DNA of 30,766 nt from Paramacrobiotus richtersi (Eukaryota > Tardigrada > Eutardigrada > Parachela > Macrobiotidae): NCBI GenBank assembly GCA_034698045.1, contig JAQGAU010000335.1, positions 1-30,766 of the forward strand, given 5' to 3'. The notes under the pieces are model-generated. The model saw only the letters and a program-made list of their open reading frames with translations, ran no database searches and was not told the DNA's origin. This document shows positions 10,072 to 19,511 of the stretch, one piece after another. Numbering within the stretch: position 1 is the first letter of the stretch; every line of letters begins with the position of its first letter. Both the position numbers and the translations under genes were made by a program.

Positions 10072-11097
10072 ATGGCTGGTGGATATGCAACTTACTTGCA
10101 ACTGTTTCTGATCAGTGCCCTGTTGCTTGGTGAGAAAAATTACTCCCGTTCATACCTTCAATAGGTGAACTGATAACTTCTGCCGGCATTTTGCAGGGAT
10201 ATCGACTGCAGTACAGCTGTCTGGATCATCAGAAACAGATCCGTTACGGAGCAAACAGCAAACTAAAGCCAGCGATGGATACGGTTCGGTTTCCTTTGCG
10301 CCCGGCACACCACAACTGCCCAATTACATTCAACCAATGCAAATCGATCCAAAACGTGTAATTATCTCGTGGGTTACGGCATCTACGCAATTTACTGTAC
10401 TGACGTATTACAGATCCTGGGGAAGTGGTACCGGAGCAGTCAATGGTTTCCCGGTGTAGAAACGAGCAGCGTGGACCGGGTCAACATTATAACGACCTAC
10501 AGCAATATATTGAATGATTGTCTCACCATATTCCCCGGATCTAATACGCCAGCAGTCGCCTTCGAGCAGCTCTATGCCTACTACGATATGACACGAAATC
10601 GATGCGGGAACGGCAGCTTTGGCGCTCTAGAATACGCAACTGTGGACGGACAGCTTCGAGGCATTAGCTTCCTCCAAGGAACTGGTGGTTGGTGTACTGT
10701 TTTAGGCTTGTAGTGTGTCCTATGCAAATCATGAATCATTTGTCTTCTTCAGGTTTAGATACAACACTGGTGCTGTCGACTGACTACGATACTTACATCT
10801 TGTACTATTACTGCGGACTGTATGACATCAGCAGCGGAATCTGTCGTTCTCCCGATGTTACCGCCGACACGCGGCAGCCACCTAATCTTGTTTCGGCCAG
10901 CACTCTCAGCGCGATCAGTGATGCCGTCAGCTGAGTCCTGGGACCTTATTGTGTCACGCCGGATGCTGCGAATAATTAGCCCACCGGTGGGTTCGGTGAC
11001 TAACTGTCCGTTTCTTGCGGTGCCGAGAGCTGCTTGTTACAAGAGTCTACGCGATGCCTATCTGTATTTTTTGGGGGATCCTAACTTTTCTAATTGA
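10072..11097 (+). pseudogene. lipocalin-like secreted protein, copy A, C-terminus broken
   Basis: Exons 10072-10129, 10197-10357, 10414-10693 and 10753 onward, with exon lengths 58 and 280 nt identical to copy C. Exon 1 encodes a signal peptide (MAGGYATYLQLFLISALLLG). Exon 3 starts at the lipocalin GxW motif, ILGKWYR, and exon 4 begins with the second lipocalin signature, LVLSTDYDTYILYYYC. The family binds small hydrophobic ligands outside the cell. The 56-nt intron 2 (GTAATT to TTACAG) removes an apparent frame conflict. The exon 3 donor (GTACTG) is weak, and the phase requires it. Exon 4 has a TGA at 10932-10934 where copy C has an Arg codon, and a 2-nt deletion follows, so the last third is lost. 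It might still make a truncated protein. Confidence 0.7.
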
Positions 11098-12254
11098 TAC
11101 AGAACTCCTAAGTGAGATCCTCACTAAAATAAGCAAGTAGCTGTGAGCGTGCGTTTACTTCTTTCACTTTTTTATACTCTTGCGAACGCGCGGTTGAAGT
11201 CAGATACAACAATTGCAAATTAAATGGCAAGTGAAGCGGTTGTCGACCATGTAGGAAAGCTGATTCTGACAGTGGTTTACCGCTGTGGTTTTTGCTGTGC
11301 CAGAGTTTAGTATTTAATACGGGAGAGTGATTGTATTGTAGATCCAGGATTACTAGATCTATTTGAAGTTACCGTATGTATATATCACAATCAGAAGCAA
11401 TGTTTCTGCTAGTACTTCTAACGAGCGGTTCTAAGAATTCAATAGTCAATCATAGATAAGCCTAGCCACCTCACAAGGTCTGTCATAACAGTCATATGTC
11501 TCATGTCTGAGACAAAACCGGTCTCTGTTTCTTCTTGCAGTACATTAATTGTGGCAAGAAAGTTCGTTCGTTGCGGTTAAGCGATCACCGAGCAAAGTTT
11601 GCATAACAGTCTGGTCGCGCTAATGAACAATATTTCCGCAGTGCTTGGGACCGCGGCATGGAGCGAGTGATTGGGTGATCTTTTGAAATGAGGACTTGCC
11701 GTATGCGGTGACCCGAAATTCAATCTTATTGCCAGTTTCAGATTTGTATCTAGCGCATTTTGATAATATTACGAACCTGAAGAAAAGAATTCTGTTTGTA
11801 GGACCATCTGGGCGAGGGTCAGCGCAGCTGCGCACGGACCGCGAATCAATAGTTACTTTTGTTTAGTTTACTTAAGAGCAGAAAAACGCGTAGTTTGTCG
11901 GCTGAAGTTAGTTTTCAGTTTTCTGTAAACATGTGGTACGATACCGCTTCTGAAAGGCAGTAAGCACACTTTCGTCCTTTTCGTACGAAACACCGATTCT
12001 ATCTTGTATGGGGCTGTACCTACGACTACCTCCGCTCGTTCCATATAATTTCACCGCCACTGGCGGTGAAATTAACGGCGTTGGTAGGATAGTCTGTGAC
12101 GTATAATCCACATTATCAATCTAATCCGCTTCGGAATGAACTGCGTTTGTTAATTGGCAAAAGCCCGAAATACACATTCACCCAGCGCGATAGCAAATTA
12201 AATAAACACTACCGGAAATAGGAATAATCTTTTCGTGCCAGATGTTTCATTTTC
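11098..12254. other. lipocalin spacer, duplicated; no gene
   Basis: 11160-11800 is homologous to the spacer after gene C (about 29210-29780). Shared landmarks are a CTCTTGCG-ACGCGCGGTT block, AATGTTTCTGCTAG, and a TTGCCGTAT-CGGTGAC block. This shows that whole gene-plus-spacer units were duplicated. From 11835 to 12254 no match to exons 1-3 was found, so copy B has lost them or never had them. A palindrome lies at 12046-12074. Confidence 0.6.
12046..12074. repeat. perfect 14-bp inverted repeat
   Basis: Arms TAATTTCACCGCCA and TGGCGGTGAAATTA flank a single C. It could form a tight cruciform or be the fused termini of a small DNA transposon. No function can be inferred. Confidence 0.7.
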
Positions 12255-12611
12255 GGCTGTCGATACAACGGTGGTGTTGTCGACCGACTACGATAAGTAT
12301 TCCATGTACTACACTTGCGAGATATTTGGCGTCAGCAGCGGAATCTGTGCGTCTCCCTATGTCTACAGGATATCAACAAACGCCACCCAATGGATCTTGT
12401 ATCATTCACCATTATCAGCGCTTTCAACGATGCCGTCAACCGAATCCTGGAACCTTACTGCTTCAAGCCTGATATCAGTGATATGCCGCGAAAAGCCGCG
12501 TTTTTGGCTGCGGTGGCTGACTGCCCAATCCTGTCCGCGCCGACCTCCGCTTGTTACACGAGCCTACGTGATGCTTATCGGTATTCAGGAGATCCTACTT
12601 TTACCAGCTGA
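12255..12611 (+). pseudogene. lipocalin-like copy B, last exon remnant
   Basis: Homologous to exon 4 of copies A and C: VDTTVVLSTDYDKYSMYYTC and GVSSGICASP in one frame. The frame is then lost near 12362-12372 and resumes as AFNDAVNRILEPYCFKPD, ADCPIL and SLRDAYRYSGDPTF, ending at a TGA. The splice acceptor seen in copy C as TTTTTCAG is here TTTTCGG, so the AG is gone. Exons 1-3 are absent upstream. It is therefore a dead exon. Cys positions are kept, so decay is probably recent. Confidence 0.75.
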
Positions 12612-12639
12612 TGTCACTCATCAGTTCTCTATGAAATTT

Positions 12640-13109
12640 TTGACCAGAATACTCCTGGCTGCATTTTCGTCTCTGTCTTAGACTTCCTTGTACCGGCTCT
12701 CATGTCTTGTTTGGGCATTTTGCCGGCAATAGTAAAACTAAAATTACTGGATAATGCAAAAAATAACATGGTTCCAGAACTCGTAAGGAGGAATCGTATC
12801 TCGAATACGTCGGTCACCGCGGGGTCAGAGGCAGAGAAAGCGGAGAAACGAAAAATTAGACTGTACTCCAACTTGGACGGAAGATACCTGTTCGTGCCCC
12901 TGGGCTTTGCAACGTTTGGCCCATGGGGATCATCCGCCACATCTTTCGTTAAAGAGATAGGTAAACGTCTGAAGGAGCTTACCGGCGAGTCCCGTTCCCA
13001 CGAGTTCCTTCGCCAGCGCATTTCACTGCAGATTAAAAGGGGAAATGCAGACTCCATCTTCGGCACCACGGATAGCGCGGAACAATTACACGAGATATAT
13101 ATGCTCTGA
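12640..13109 (+). pseudogene. 5'-truncated non-LTR element, nuclease-domain fragment
   Basis: The open frame 12702-13109 encodes the C-terminal part of the same protein family as the large element in gene C. SVTAGSEAEKAEKRK, YLFVPLGFATFGPWG and FVKEIGKRLKELTGESRS align with CAGAAAEEAFALKMWK, CHFVPLAGKSFGTW and LFKEIGKKLLLKTGESRS of that copy, and both continue QRISL or QRLSL then RGNA. It points the opposite way to the large copy, so it is an independent insertion. Typical 5' truncation by target-primed reverse transcription is inferred. The left boundary is uncertain because lipocalin remnant B ends only about 30 bp upstream. Confidence 0.7.
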
Positions 13110-13740
13110 CCGTGTGTTTCTTTTTCCGATTAAATCGGATACATCGTTTCTTTTACGCAGTGTTGCTTTATGTACTGACTGAAGAGTGCTCGAAGAAGCA
13201 ATTAAATTCATGTGTGAAAAAAAAGAGGAATGTATCGGTCAAAATTTAAAGGAAATCGGACCACTTTGAACAAAGATAACGTGGACGAAAAGAACGATGT
13301 CGACTTCCGTAACAGACACACAAAAAAGCGCCAGAGCAGAGTATACAGGGCCTCCACTCCGCTCCGCTCCGGTCGACCAAGTAAATCACCTGCAAGTCTC
13401 TGCTTCGCTACGGACATGCGTATGTTGCGCATTAAGGTGTTATGTTAATGGTACATAAACACACATAATTTATCGCTCGGGGGACACCTCTCTGCAAACG
13501 AAATTTCGATGCACAGGCTTGTACATGACAGGGGTGGCGGAAGAAAACAGCCAACTAGGCACTTGGCTACTTTTTCTGATGACTCCAGCTACGGTCATTT
13601 CGAAACTTGATCGGGCCGTTGGATGGAGCAACATTCTATCGACGAATAAAAATACAGGGATGGCTTAGAAACGTTTTCATCGACTTGCATGTTAGCCCAG
13701 GTGTCAGAAAACACGCTCGTTCGTTTGCACTGTGGATACG
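13110..13740. other. non-coding stretch
   Basis: Short open frames on both strands show no family features. It is probably the 3' tail of the preceding retroelement fragment followed by degraded spacer. No repeat boundary was found. Confidence 0.4.
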
Positions 13741-13985
13741 GCAAAACGAAGATCCGTTCACCTGTATAGTTTTGCCATGGCATTGGCTACCGCAGCTTGC
13801 ATTAATTTTGTTATTCTCTATTTTAAGAATCGACAAAGCACTTCGACGTGCTGTGCTAATTACTTATGGGCGGGTGGCGCTGTTGTTGAAGGTCAAGAAA
13901 ACTGATTCCTTTCTCGTTCTGTCTAACAAGGCTGGCGCGTGGCGACCAACGCGATTAACACCTTTGGTTGGTTACGTTTATTAGT
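13741..13985 (+). repeat. duplicated lipocalin spacer segment
   Basis: Matches about 30086-30280 downstream of gene C. Shared landmarks are GTTCACCTGTATA, AAGCACTTCG, GTGCTGTTGTTGAAG and AACAAGGCTGGCG. The match stops near 13970, where the DIRS-like insertion begins, and resumes at about 15895. Confidence 0.65.
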
Positions 13986-14349
13986 TTACGGTCCGTGTAC
14001 ACAAGGGCAGAAGTCCCTTATCAACGTTCACAGACCATCATAGGATGCTATGACAATGTTTACGTTAAAATTCGACAATTTTCATAATAAAACGTATCTA
14101 CATACACAAAACAACAGAAAGACTACCAAAACGAACCGAAACGAACGGAAGTCAAATAATCCTCATAAACGTTTTCCTTGATCCAGTCCACGTTGTTTCC
14201 ACGCCGTTTCTGCCTACGTCCTTTCTCACCTGATGCCCAAACAACCCAGGAAAACACTTTGGTAATGAAGATAACAGGTTATGATGGTCCGGAGGTACAA
14301 TGAAATTGGGGAAAAGGAGGTAGGCTTGATTATTTGTGGAAACTGCATC

Positions 14350-14490
14350 CATTGAGCGGGGTTAGTCGGCCCGAGGCAATCGGAGCTCCCTGCAACGTTC
14401 CCGGCGGTCGGCCTGAGGCATTGAGTGCTCCCTGCAACCTCACGGCCGTCGACCCGAGGCGTTAGGAGCCCCCTGTGTCCTCCCCGGCGG
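14350..14490. repeat. three tandem GC-rich repeats, about 45 bp
   Basis: Units share CCGAGGC or CCTGAGGC, then a variable spot, then CTCCCTGCAAC and a GGCGGTC or GGCCGTC block. They lie at and just past the stop of the gag-like ORF and code Gly/Pro/Arg-rich text in all frames. Confidence 0.6.
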
Positions 14491-15649
14491 TCCCACTGTT
14501 GTGGGCGATTTGGCCATGATCGGCCGCGCCACAGATGCTGCATGCGTGTCGGCGGCCGTTGACACATGGAGTACGACAACGTTCACTGTTGAAGTTTCGG
14601 CAGATGCCCCCGCCTGCTCCGGAAGCACCCCGTAAGGGCTGCGATGTCAAGGGGCATCCGGTCGCAATGTGTCCTACTTCCCGGCAGTTCCTGCAGATTG
14701 CCTTGGAGTGTTTTGCGTTTGGTCCTGACGTTGTAATGGACACCGTGACTTTTGGGTTCGCAATGCATTCCTGATAGGACTCGTCATGACGCCGTGTCCA
14801 GATTTCGGGGTCATCGGCATGGTTTGCGGCGTTGTTACGAAATTGTGTGTCATACTCTAGGACGTACTCGAGCCTGTGACCACGAGTGGGATCCATCAGC
14901 AGTGCTATTTGGTCTGTATATCGCAGCATCGGTACCGTTAGCTCTGGGTGTTCGAAGGTTCGGTATGCCATAAACACCGAAAAGGCGACGATCCAGCCGG
15001 CAACTGAAGTAATCTGCTCCTTTCTTGCTGTAGAAACGAAGGTCATTTCGCCGCAGTTCTGATCGTGGACGATTCTGGTACCGTTGTGGGTCCGTTTAAC
15101 CGGGGCTCTGTTTTGTGGTAGCAGGTCGACAAAATCCACGAAAATGGTGCCGCCCGGTAGCTGATCCCGTAGTTTCTGGCTGACAGCAGGAAGCTGTTTG
15201 AATTTGGTTGGACTGTAGTTTGCTGGAGCATTGAGTCGATGGGAGACGTTTGATTTTCGGGTAATAACTTCCTGCACGCTCATGACGCTTTCTTCGCGCT
15301 TGTCATCTCTGGAGGTGACGATTTGTGAGGCTGGAGACGGCGAACAGGTAGACTTGGAGGGACCAACCTGCAGTGCCGGTCTGCTGAGACCATGCTGCGC
15401 AGTTGATCGGAGCTCCGCTATCTGCTGTTGCATGTCGGAAACTTGCGCCACCAGAGCCTGGATGGGATCGTCGCTTGTTGGAATAGTTGATCCAGGTGGT
15501 ACGATAACCGTGGACTTGATCCTTTTCCTAGTTTCTGTGGAGGAACTCTCCAAATTTTGCTTGCCGGGCGGCTGTTGGTTCCGGGTTTGCTGAAGTGTGA
15601 CAGGGGCTTTTCTAGGGCGTCTATTGTTCTTCGGCAGTTTTGGGGGCAT
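14462..15649 (-). CDS. Gag-like nucleocapsid protein of a DIRS-type element
   Basis: 395 residues from the ATG at 15649, no internal stops. The N-terminus is basic and Pro/Gln-rich. Residues 60-85 form a short coiled coil (IQALVAQVSDMQQQIAEL). Residues 160-275 carry the helical core seen in DIRS/Ngaro ORF1 proteins (FVDFVDLLP, then AGWIVAFSVFMAYRTFEHPEL, then LRYTDQIALL, ending EYDTQFRNNAA). A CCHC zinc knuckle lies at 319-332 (CRNCREVGHIATGC), followed by a second Cys/His cluster at 350-383 (CRNFNSERCRTPC, CSICGAADHGQIAH). Such proteins coat the element RNA. The frame is intact although the enzyme genes are absent, so the copy is either young or a deletion derivative. The family name comes from recalled motifs, not from a search. 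Confidence 0.6.
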   Translation of the reverse strand: MPPKLPKNNRRPRKAPVTLQQTRNQQPPGKQNLESSSTETRKRIKSTVIVPPGSTIPTSDDPIQALVAQVSDMQQQIAELRSTAQHGLSRPALQVGPSKSTCSPSPASQIVTSRDDKREESVMSVQEVITRKSNVSHRLNAPANYSPTKFKQLPAVSQKLRDQLPGGTIFVDFVDLLPQNRAPVKRTHNGTRIVHDQNCGEMTFVSTARKEQITSVAGWIVAFSVFMAYRTFEHPELTVPMLRYTDQIALLMDPTRGHRLEYVLEYDTQFRNNAANHADDPEIWTRRHDESYQECIANPKVTVSITTSGPNAKHSKAICRNCREVGHIATGCPLTSQPLRGASGAGGGICRNFNSERCRTPCVNGRRHACSICGAADHGQIAHNSGTAGEDTGGS

Positions 15650-15889
15650 GATAACAATAGAGGGTAGCTGTATCCGTGATCAAAATTTTCCCCAGTCTGA
15701 ACGTTGGTGGAAAAGTGCAGAGCTAGAAATTCTAACGAGACGTTACAATGAGAAAGCAGCCAAATGATCGCCGTTGCCGGCTACCAGGCGCTTATGTACC
15801 CCCAGGCCGGTGGGCGTGCATGCATGAAACAGCTTCGAGTGACCAATCACCATTAACCATATTTAACAAGTTAAATTCACACTATACCA

Positions 15890-16034
15890 GTCGACTTGTT
15901 CACGCTCATTCAACCGCGCTTGAATGTTGTGCAAGGTGTACCTGTCTGGCCTGCCATGACATCCGCATGGAAACGTCCTAATAAATCCGCTCATTTCACT
16001 GATTGCTGCCCGCGGTTTCGTTCGAAGCTCGAAG
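15890..16034 (+). repeat. duplicated lipocalin promoter-side segment, left of the LTR element
   Basis: Matches 30296-30430 before gene D and 9859-9920 before gene A: GTCTGGCCT-CCATGA, GTCCTA-TAAATC and GCCCGCGGTT-GTTCGA. The homology breaks at CTCGAAG, where the LTR starts, and resumes after the far LTR at 24557. Confidence 0.75.
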
Positions 16035-16397
16035 TGTCGGGGGGACCACTACTCTGGCAAGAACTGTACTGTGTAAATCTATACGCGAGCACGCCGATAT
16101 CTCAAAGGTGACTTTATCAAGAATCAATGTGCTATCAACCAAATGCTATCAAAATCCACTACAGAAATCAATGTGGCATCAGGCTGATCAATCCGGGTGT
16201 TAATGAAACGAGTGATTTTACCATCAAAGATCCCGTTAGTTAAAAGCCATAGACGAACATGCTTTACCAACACTTCTACCGTTTCACACCATCGTACGCA
16301 ACATCTCAACCGTCTTTACGGCGAAGAAGTAAACAGAACAGAGAAACGTATTACGCAACTACAAGCGGTTCTGTACGTCAGTACGGTCCATCTGACA
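16035..16397 (-). repeat. 3' LTR (left copy)
   Basis: TG...CA-bounded. By eye it differs from the right copy at roughly nine substitutions and one single-base indel over 363 bp, so insertion was not very recent. No purine-only tract directly abuts its inner side; the nearest purine run is about 20 bp inside (coding strand GGAAAGGAGG). Confidence 0.9.
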
Positions 16398-17085
16398 TGC
16401 CACGGTGTGAGAGGGAAAGGTCCTCCTTTCCACATCCGGTCGTCCGTCATCCTTGGTTAGTGAACAGTCGAAACTGGATTTCCAGCAATTCAAAAATGGT
16501 GTGGTTAGTAGCGCATCATTGTCTCTCATCAGGCATCATCAGTCAATCGGTGGGTTTCGGGGTTGTCTGGGTCCGAACCACTTCACAGACTGAAATTTCG
16601 AAAATTTATTAGCCATCGGCTTTAGTCTTTTTCAACTTTTTCGGATTTATCCGTCATTAATTTATTAGTCCTCGACTTTCGCAATTTAGCGTTTCGAATT
16701 TATTTGCCATTCGGCTTGTCATTTTTCTGACTTTTTCAAAAATAATTTATTAGTCCGCGACTTTTCGCATTTATTGCGATTTTGTATTTATTTGCCATTC
16801 GGCTTTTTACCGTATTATTGGTATTTTTGTCGATTTATTAGTCCGCGACTTTGTCATTTTTCTGACGTTTTCAAAAATAATTTATTAGTCCACGACTTTT
16901 CGCATCTTGGGCGTTTTTCATTTAATTGCCATTCGGCTTTCTTTTTCCGTATAATTGGTATCTTTTTAATTTATTCACCCTCGGCGTTTCGCAATCTAGC
17001 GTTTTCTTGTACAATTTAGTACAAATTTATTTACCATCGGTATTCGTTATCGGCATCGCCGGCAACTTTTCTTTTCTTTTACTGA
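16398..17085 (-). repeat. AT-rich tandem repeats in the element 3' region
   Basis: A module containing TTTATTAGTC-GCGACTTT, ATTTTTCTGAC-TTTTCAAAAA and TTTGCCATTCGGCTTT recurs; two long units start at 16721 and 16856, a 135-bp period, with degenerate partial units on both sides. No coding frame is believable on either strand. Confidence 0.65.
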
Positions 17086-17334
17086 TTATTCCCGGTAACC
17101 TAAAATACGTACCACTTCCTTTATTGCTTTAAAGTAAAACAACGTATAAGCTTCATTCCTCACAAGAAGGTATCCGTCATATGCGCTTTTATTATAACGG
17201 CATATCTCCATGTAAAGAGCCATCATAAAGTTATCGTCGTTCGGATTCATCTCACGGATACATCGCAAGCACGGTCGGTTGACAGGGGTATTCTGACGGC
17301 ATCCGTCGCAGTTTACGTTCGCAATCGCATCCAT
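17086..17334 (-). CDS. small Cys-rich protein in the LTR element
   Basis: 82 residues from the ATG at 17334. The N-terminal third has CDGC then CLRC, a CX2C-X10-CX2C arrangement that could bind one zinc ion. The rest is helical, with aromatic residues (MMALYMEICRYNKSAYDGYL) and a C-terminal AIKEVVRILGYRE. It lies downstream of the winged-helix ORF in element orientation. Family unknown. The short length leaves some doubt, but the codon style matches the other element genes and there are no internal stops. Confidence 0.45.
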   Translation of the reverse strand: MDAIANVNCDGCRQNTPVNRPCLRCIREMNPNDDNFMMALYMEICRYNKSAYDGYLLVRNEAYTLFYFKAIKEVVRILGYRE

Positions 17335-18988
17335 CTTCCGATCTACGGAAAATATTTATGTCACCCATCGTGCATTTACGTACCATTCGGTATTTTACAA
17401 TTCCATTTATCAGCTACCATGTCGGGATATTAGGATTTCATTTTAACTGACTATGGCAACCTGTGAATTTTATGATTCCGCTCTCAGTCGGTTTCTTTTA
17501 ACGTAATTTAGCTTCTGCAGTAATTTCAATACACGAAGTGTTATCATCAACCATTGCATAAACTGCAGTATCAATAAATTCCAATACATTTACGGGCATT
17601 TGCGGCGCGGTTGTACTAACATAATGCGCGATTTCAATTGTAGTACTCCCTTCGGGATTATTAATCTCTAAAACTGCATTTTGTAATACAAAACTCCAAT
17701 ATTTTTCAATTTATCATAAAACTGTGGTCGTATATTCACCAACGGTGAAAAACTCCAAGGAAATTCAAACTGCGCATCGGTTTTACCAAAATATCTTTTA
17801 ACAAGTATTTTATTTTCCACAGCTTGTACCACTGAATTTACAATGATAACTTCTTCGATTTCCCGATTCTCAGGTTCATCTTTAATTGCTTTAATTATAT
17901 TTAACATCGTAGTTGGCATTGTAAAAGACTCCAATTTATCAATCGCTTGTTTAATAATATTGAACTCCTCTTTACCCAGTTGTCGTCGGTCATGCGGTGA
18001 AGTACCATGTATATCACCCACTTCCGGTTGAAACGGCGAATCATCCGATCCAGGCGGTGACTCAAATTTATCGGTCTCTTCTTTAGGTTTAACTTCTCCC
18101 CATTTAGGGGTTTTATCTTTTAATGCCATAAACGGTTTTCCTCTTAAAAAGGCAATTCTATTATCTCTCCCACGGACCACTGTATATCTTGGTCCTGTTT
18201 TATCGGTGTAAGTTATCATCTCAAAAACATGTTTATCCACATTTTCTTTTAATGCATCGAAAAATACTTCAGGTATGACAACTTTCATTGCCGGTTTAAA
18301 AACAAACTTTATAAATAAAATAATCTCTTCTACTGTTGAACCCCACGGGTTATGAATTTCTATTATGGCTCGTTGTATTGCCCATTTAAAATCATCCAAA
18401 CTTTAACAAGTCTTGCACTGTAAATCCGCGCTCGCGGTTCTGTCAAAACATATATTTTATTATGGCTCCAATGACCACCATATGTTTCCAAAATTGTACC
18501 TCTGCCTACGGCATGTTGTAATGCGGACATAGAGTCCTTTTCTTCAATTTTACTGGTTTCCGTTTCATAATCAATTTTAAAATTTTCCCACAGCGATTTA
18601 GCACTCGTGGTCTGTTTATTCGTTTTACATTTATCAGTTAATCCTGGAATCACTTCAGAAATGGAATTTAACTGCGCTTCGCGCAACAACGGTTTCGTTG
18701 ATAATGGAATCGGTTTCACTTCCGGTACTTCGACCATAAACTGATCTAAATAGTCGGAATTAACGCTTTTAAAACTTCCACTTCCAGAATTTGCACTTTT
18801 AAAACTCTCGTCACTTGAACCAGTTATTTTTAGGTTTAATTTGCCTCGCCGCATTCTTTGACTGTATAACAGCTGATTTAAACTGTGTTTCATCACTTTT
18901 AACCTGAACTTCTTTATCCAATTTAAAATCCATAACTTCTGACATAATTGATTCAGGTTCTTTACGAGTTTCTAACAAAACAATTCTA

Positions 18989-19051
18989 GGTGATGGTTCA
19001 GGTGTTACCCGTATCCTGAACCATCACCGAATACAGGATACGGGTAACACC
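18989..19051. repeat. two overlapping, mutually exclusive hairpins
   Basis: Arms GGTGATGGTTCAGG (18989-19002) and CCTGAACCATCACC (19015-19028) form one stem. Arms GGTGTTACCCGTATCCTG (19001-19018) and CAGGATACGGGTAACACC (19034-19051) form another. The order a-b-a'-b' means only one can form at a time. The block sits exactly at the left junction of the LINE fragment. Confidence 0.85.
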
Positions 19052-19511
19052 GCAACTGTACGGCCAACTGGGAATTGTTCCAGTTTTCCACCGATGGCGC
19101 CAGAAAGATGCAGTGTGGCTTTCCAAGATCTGGAACCGGGGAGATTTTCCTATTCCATCCTACATGCACGACCTGATTCCGTTCAAGGACATCAAGCAGC
19201 GTTACGACTTACAGCGGAAGCAGCGCATCGACACCAACGTCAAGCGAAGTATCGGAAAGACAACGTTAGCGGCTCGCGTAAAAAATTTTTTCACTGACAT
19301 CATGAAGTGCAGTGAAAATCTGTTGCAGTGTGGCTCTGTTAAAGGGTTTCTGTCTCTGTTGGAATCAAAAAGCTTACTGTGACACTGTGTTTTTTCTAAA
19401 CCTGTCTGTCTGCTTGTGTTTTTTAGTGCGCTTTTGTCTACGCTGACCAGACGTTTGAGTGCCATGAGATGGCTTGTCTGCTCGAAGGAAATAAATAAAT
19501 AAATAAATAAA
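19052..19511 (+). mobile_element. 5'-truncated LINE fragment with AAAT-type tail
   Basis: Plus-strand text codes the C-terminus of a non-LTR ORF2 (GQLGIVPVFHRWRQKDAVW, then IWNRGDFPIPSYMHDLIPF, then KQRYDLQRKQRIDTNVKRS) to a TGA at 19380-19382. A 3' UTR follows, ending in repeated AATA units (about 19491-19511). This is the usual form of a target-primed, 5'-truncated LINE copy. It interrupts ORF2 of the LTR element and is therefore younger. No target duplication was found; the left junction is instead the complex inverted repeat. Clade not determined. Confidence 0.65.

Larger units (their letters stand above)
13986..15889 (-). mobile_element. retroelement remnant with a DIRS-like gag gene
   Basis: The insertion interrupts duplicated lipocalin spacer: the spacer reads on at both sides relative to the uninterrupted copy near 30280-30305. 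It carries one gag-like gene on the minus strand. There is no reverse transcriptase, tyrosine recombinase or methyltransferase domain, so most of the element is missing. Exact ends and target duplication were not identified. Assignment to DIRS-type elements rests on the gag domain architecture only. Confidence 0.5.

Noticed and set aside
12702..13109. Independent host gene
   Set aside because: The protein aligns with the C-terminal block of the non-LTR element in lipocalin gene C; it is a retroelement fragment.
16774..17132. Hydrophobic plus-strand ORFs as membrane proteins
   Set aside because: They are translations of T-rich tandem repeats (runs of Phe, Leu, Ile) with no stable start context.
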